Positions 4,312 to 5,997 of a stretch of 5,997 bases of DNA are shown piece after piece. The stretch's first letter is position 1; each line of letters begins with the position of its first letter. The stretch is from NCBI GenBank assembly GCA_011064865.1, contig JAAKFX010000096.1:1-5997 (forward strand), read 5' to 3'. The notes beneath the pieces were generated by a model, which worked only from the letters and a program-made list of their open reading frames with translations, made no database searches and was not told where the DNA came from. This DNA is from Candidatus Anoxychlamydiales bacterium (GTDB taxonomy: Bacteria > Chlamydiota > Chlamydiia > Chlamydiales > SM23-39). Both the position numbers and the translations under genes were made by a program.

Positions 4312-5376
4312 CTATGAATTTTGCTTTGGCTTATAACCAATGCCATAAATAGTTAGCATATTGTTATTAATCTCGTATTTGGCATTTAAAAATTTTTGAA
4401 TCAGCCAAAGATTCGTGTCTATATGCTCTGTCATTTTAGGAATTATATATTTTGATGTGCCTTTTGCTAAAGCTGCATATATAATTAGTTGATCTGCTGT
4501 ATATCTGTCTACTGTAGATTTTGATAAAAAATCTTCGAATAGTTGTTTTGCAACCATTTTACCGATAGTCTCAGATGTTCTACCGATTTTTCCAGCTACA
4601 TCCATACCGATTAAACATCCTGTAGTAGTCTCTATCCAAGAGGTTAAAGATGCTCCTTTTTGATGAGCTGATGTATCATAAATAAGATCTGTTTCACTTT
4701 TAATATTTATACCCATTTTATCAATTTCATTTTGAAAGCTTTTAGCCATTCTCTCACTTACTTTTTGGGTCTCTAAATTAGAAGATAGTGCAACTGTTTT
4801 GATTTTTTTTATTTGACCTTGAGATTCTAAATTTATCGGCTCTATAAAATTTTTAATCGGATTTATTTTTAAAAATATTTTTCCTTCTCCCGTTGGGACA
4901 TATCCTGGTTTTATAATATGTAGCGATATATCAATTTTCATTCTTTTGAGTAGAGGAAGTACAATATATTGCAGATGATGCGCAGCAGGTGCAAAATCTT
5001 GAAAAAGCCCACCTGTTATTTCTATAGTTGAAGGATTTTGAGCAAAAAGTAAAACTGGGATTATAGCGCTAGCTAGCATTGTAGTAGAGCCTGCTGTTGT
5101 TATATCAAAATCGTATTTGTCAGATAATATTTTTTTGCCAGGAGTATAAAAAATTTCTTCAGAACTTACATATGCATTTTTAAGTGAACCTTTTGTGATA
5201 TCCGAGAGCGCTTCAATTGCTTTTAAGTGTTGAGGCCTTAGACCTTTTTTTTCTCTTTTTTGACGGATGTTATATAGATGAAGGCTTTTGTTTAAAAGAG
5301 ATGTAAGCGTTGCTGAATATCTTAAAATTGTGCCAGATCCAGATTTTTCAGATCCATCGATTTCAAAAAAACTCAT
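4312..5376 (-). CDS. rtcA: RNA 3'-terminal phosphate cyclase family protein, divergent signature
   Basis: RtcA uses ATP, through a covalent AMP-histidine intermediate, to convert RNA 3'-phosphate ends to 2',3'-cyclic phosphates. The product is 354 residues, slightly longer than the 338 of E. coli RtcA. Family landmarks in order: FEIDGSEKSGSGTILR (4-19), REKKGLRPQHL (41-51), TTAGSTTM (93-100), ITGGLFQDFAPAA (120-132), KPGYVPTGEGKIF (156-168), YTADQLIIYAAL (292-303) and TEHIDTN (316-322). His318 aligns by eye with the adenylated His309 of the E. coli enzyme, which argues against an inactive Rcl1-type protein. Oddly, the usual EGGGQ after DGS reads SGSGT (12-16), so the normally conserved Glu and Gln are replaced, and GGG near 163-165 reads GEG. 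The ATG overlaps the TGA of the upstream ATPase gene (ATGA), with no clear Shine-Dalgarno, so translation is probably coupled. No rtcB or rtcR is visible. Confidence 0.88.
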   Translation of the reverse strand: MSFFEIDGSEKSGSGTILRYSATLTSLLNKSLHLYNIRQKREKKGLRPQHLKAIEALSDITKGSLKNAYVSSEEIFYTPGKKILSDKYDFDITTAGSTTMLASAIIPVLLFAQNPSTIEITGGLFQDFAPAAHHLQYIVLPLLKRMKIDISLHIIKPGYVPTGEGKIFLKINPIKNFIEPINLESQGQIKKIKTVALSSNLETQKVSERMAKSFQNEIDKMGINIKSETDLIYDTSAHQKGASLTSWIETTTGCLIGMDVAGKIGRTSETIGKMVAKQLFEDFLSKSTVDRYTADQLIIYAALAKGTSKYIIPKMTEHIDTNLWLIQKFLNAKYEINNNMLTIYGIGYKPKQNS

Positions 5377-5997
5377 CTAAAAACTTTTTGTATTTTCTTT
5401 TTGTATCTTTTCATAAAAAGAGAGTTTGTTACAACAGAAACTGAGCTAAATGCCATAGCGACTCCCGCTATCATCGGATTTAATAAAAACCCTGTAAATG
5501 GATACAAAATCCCAGCAGCTATTGGAATTGCTGCAATATTATAAATAAATGCCCAAAAAAGATTTTGTTTGATTTTTTTGATAACATATTTTGAGAGCAT
5601 TATTGCTCTATAAACATCTCTAATGTCATCTTTCATCAAAACAATATCAGCAGACTCTATTGCAACATCTGTTCCTCTTCCAATTGCGATTCCAACATCT
5701 GCTTGAGCAAGCGCTGGTGCATCATTTATGCCATCTCCAACCATGGCAACTTTTATTTTTGTATCTTGGAGTTTTTTTACCTCTTTTGCTTTATCTTGAG
5801 GCAATACTTCAGCGAGCACATCTTGATATTCAATTTTTGCTTTGATTCCTATTGCCTGAGCTGTTTTTTTATTATCACCAGTCATCATGTATGTATGTAT
5901 TGTTTCTTGAAGTTTTAAAATGGCTTTTTTGACATGTCTTTTTACGACATCTGCAATAGCGATGAGAGCTATTAATTTTTTATCAACTACTAAAAGC
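5373..5997 (-). CDS. copA: Copper-type P1B ATPase, C-terminal part
   Basis: Partial gene; the 5' end lies beyond the right edge. The frame is open to base 5997 and gives 207 residues. Heavy-metal P-type ATPases pump metal ions across the cytoplasmic membrane using ATP. Visible are the end of the catalytic cytoplasmic loop with TGDN (at about 38-41 of the visible part), AEVLPQDKAKEV, the hinge VGDGINDAPALAQADVG and GRGTDVAIESADIVLM, and then the last two membrane helices. These carry NLFWAFIYNIAAIP (YN in helix 7) and PMIAGVAMAFSSVSVVTN (MxxSS in helix 8), the pattern associated with Cu(I)-specific P1B-1 pumps. The stretch before TGDN, reading IAIADVVKRHVKKAI, is recognisable although not typical. 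The metal-binding N-terminus, CPC motif and DKTG phosphorylation site are outside the window. Its TGA overlaps the rtcA start. Cu(I) specificity is inferred; the ATPase identity is certain. Confidence 0.93.
   Translation of the reverse strand, partial: LLVVDKKLIALIAIADVVKRHVKKAILKLQETIHTYMMTGDNKKTAQAIGIKAKIEYQDVLAEVLPQDKAKEVKKLQDTKIKVAMVGDGINDAPALAQADVGIAIGRGTDVAIESADIVLMKDDIRDVYRAIMLSKYVIKKIKQNLFWAFIYNIAAIPIAAGILYPFTGFLLNPMIAGVAMAFSSVSVVTNSLFMKRYKKKIQKVFR

Noticed and set aside
5660..5918. Two overlapping plus-strand frames
   Set aside because: Antisense to the conserved hinge region of the P-type ATPase (GDGINDAP and surroundings).

Overview
This AT-rich bacterial window holds conserved translation genes on the left (+ strand) and two metabolic or stress transcription units on the right (- strand). 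All readable genes use standard code: TGG encodes Trp, and TAA, TAG and TGA all serve as stops (TGA ends the CopA-like gene), which argues against a mycoplasma-type code. The tRNA genes do not encode CCA. Low GC, compact spacing, a single tRNA-Glu/tRNA-Lys pair next to frr, and an IspD-like/SDR fusion would fit a reduced-genome or host-associated lineage such as Dependentiae (TM6). That placement is a guess from general character, not from any marker comparison.

Layout, + strand: the 3' two-thirds or so of rpsB (1-436); tsf (438-1292), one base after the rpsB stop with a strong Shine-Dalgarno; frr (1366-1917); tRNA-Glu(UUC) (1968-2042); tRNA-Lys(UUU) (2070-2142). A 17-bp tandem duplication covers the 3' end of tRNA-Lys. 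A near-consensus sigma70 promoter (2193-2220), with an inverted repeat over its -35 box, precedes an unrecognised gene (2251-2738). That gene is split into two frames which meet at a U UUU UUA heptamer, so it is a frameshifted pseudogene, a sequencing error or a programmed -1 frameshift. A possible 21-codon peptide overlaps its end.

Layout, - strand (read right to left): the C-terminal part of a copper-type P1B ATPase (5997-5373) overlaps rtcA (5376-4312) by ATGA, so the two are probably one operon. After a 129-base gap with a candidate -10 box comes a fused cytidylyltransferase-SDR gene (4182-2848), convergent with the unknown gene.

Functionally, rpsB, tsf and frr supply ribosomal protein uS2, elongation factor Ts and ribosome recycling factor. 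pyrH, which often sits between tsf and frr, is absent. RtcA is expected to make RNA 2',3'-cyclic phosphate ends, but its N-terminal signature departs from the classical one. The fusion protein has the architecture of the Haemophilus Acs1/Bcs1 enzymes that make CDP-ribitol. The items most worth a second look are the split gene with its slippery site, the divergent RtcA signature and its coupling to a copper ATPase, the fusion enzyme, and the tRNA-end duplication beside an inverted-repeat promoter.
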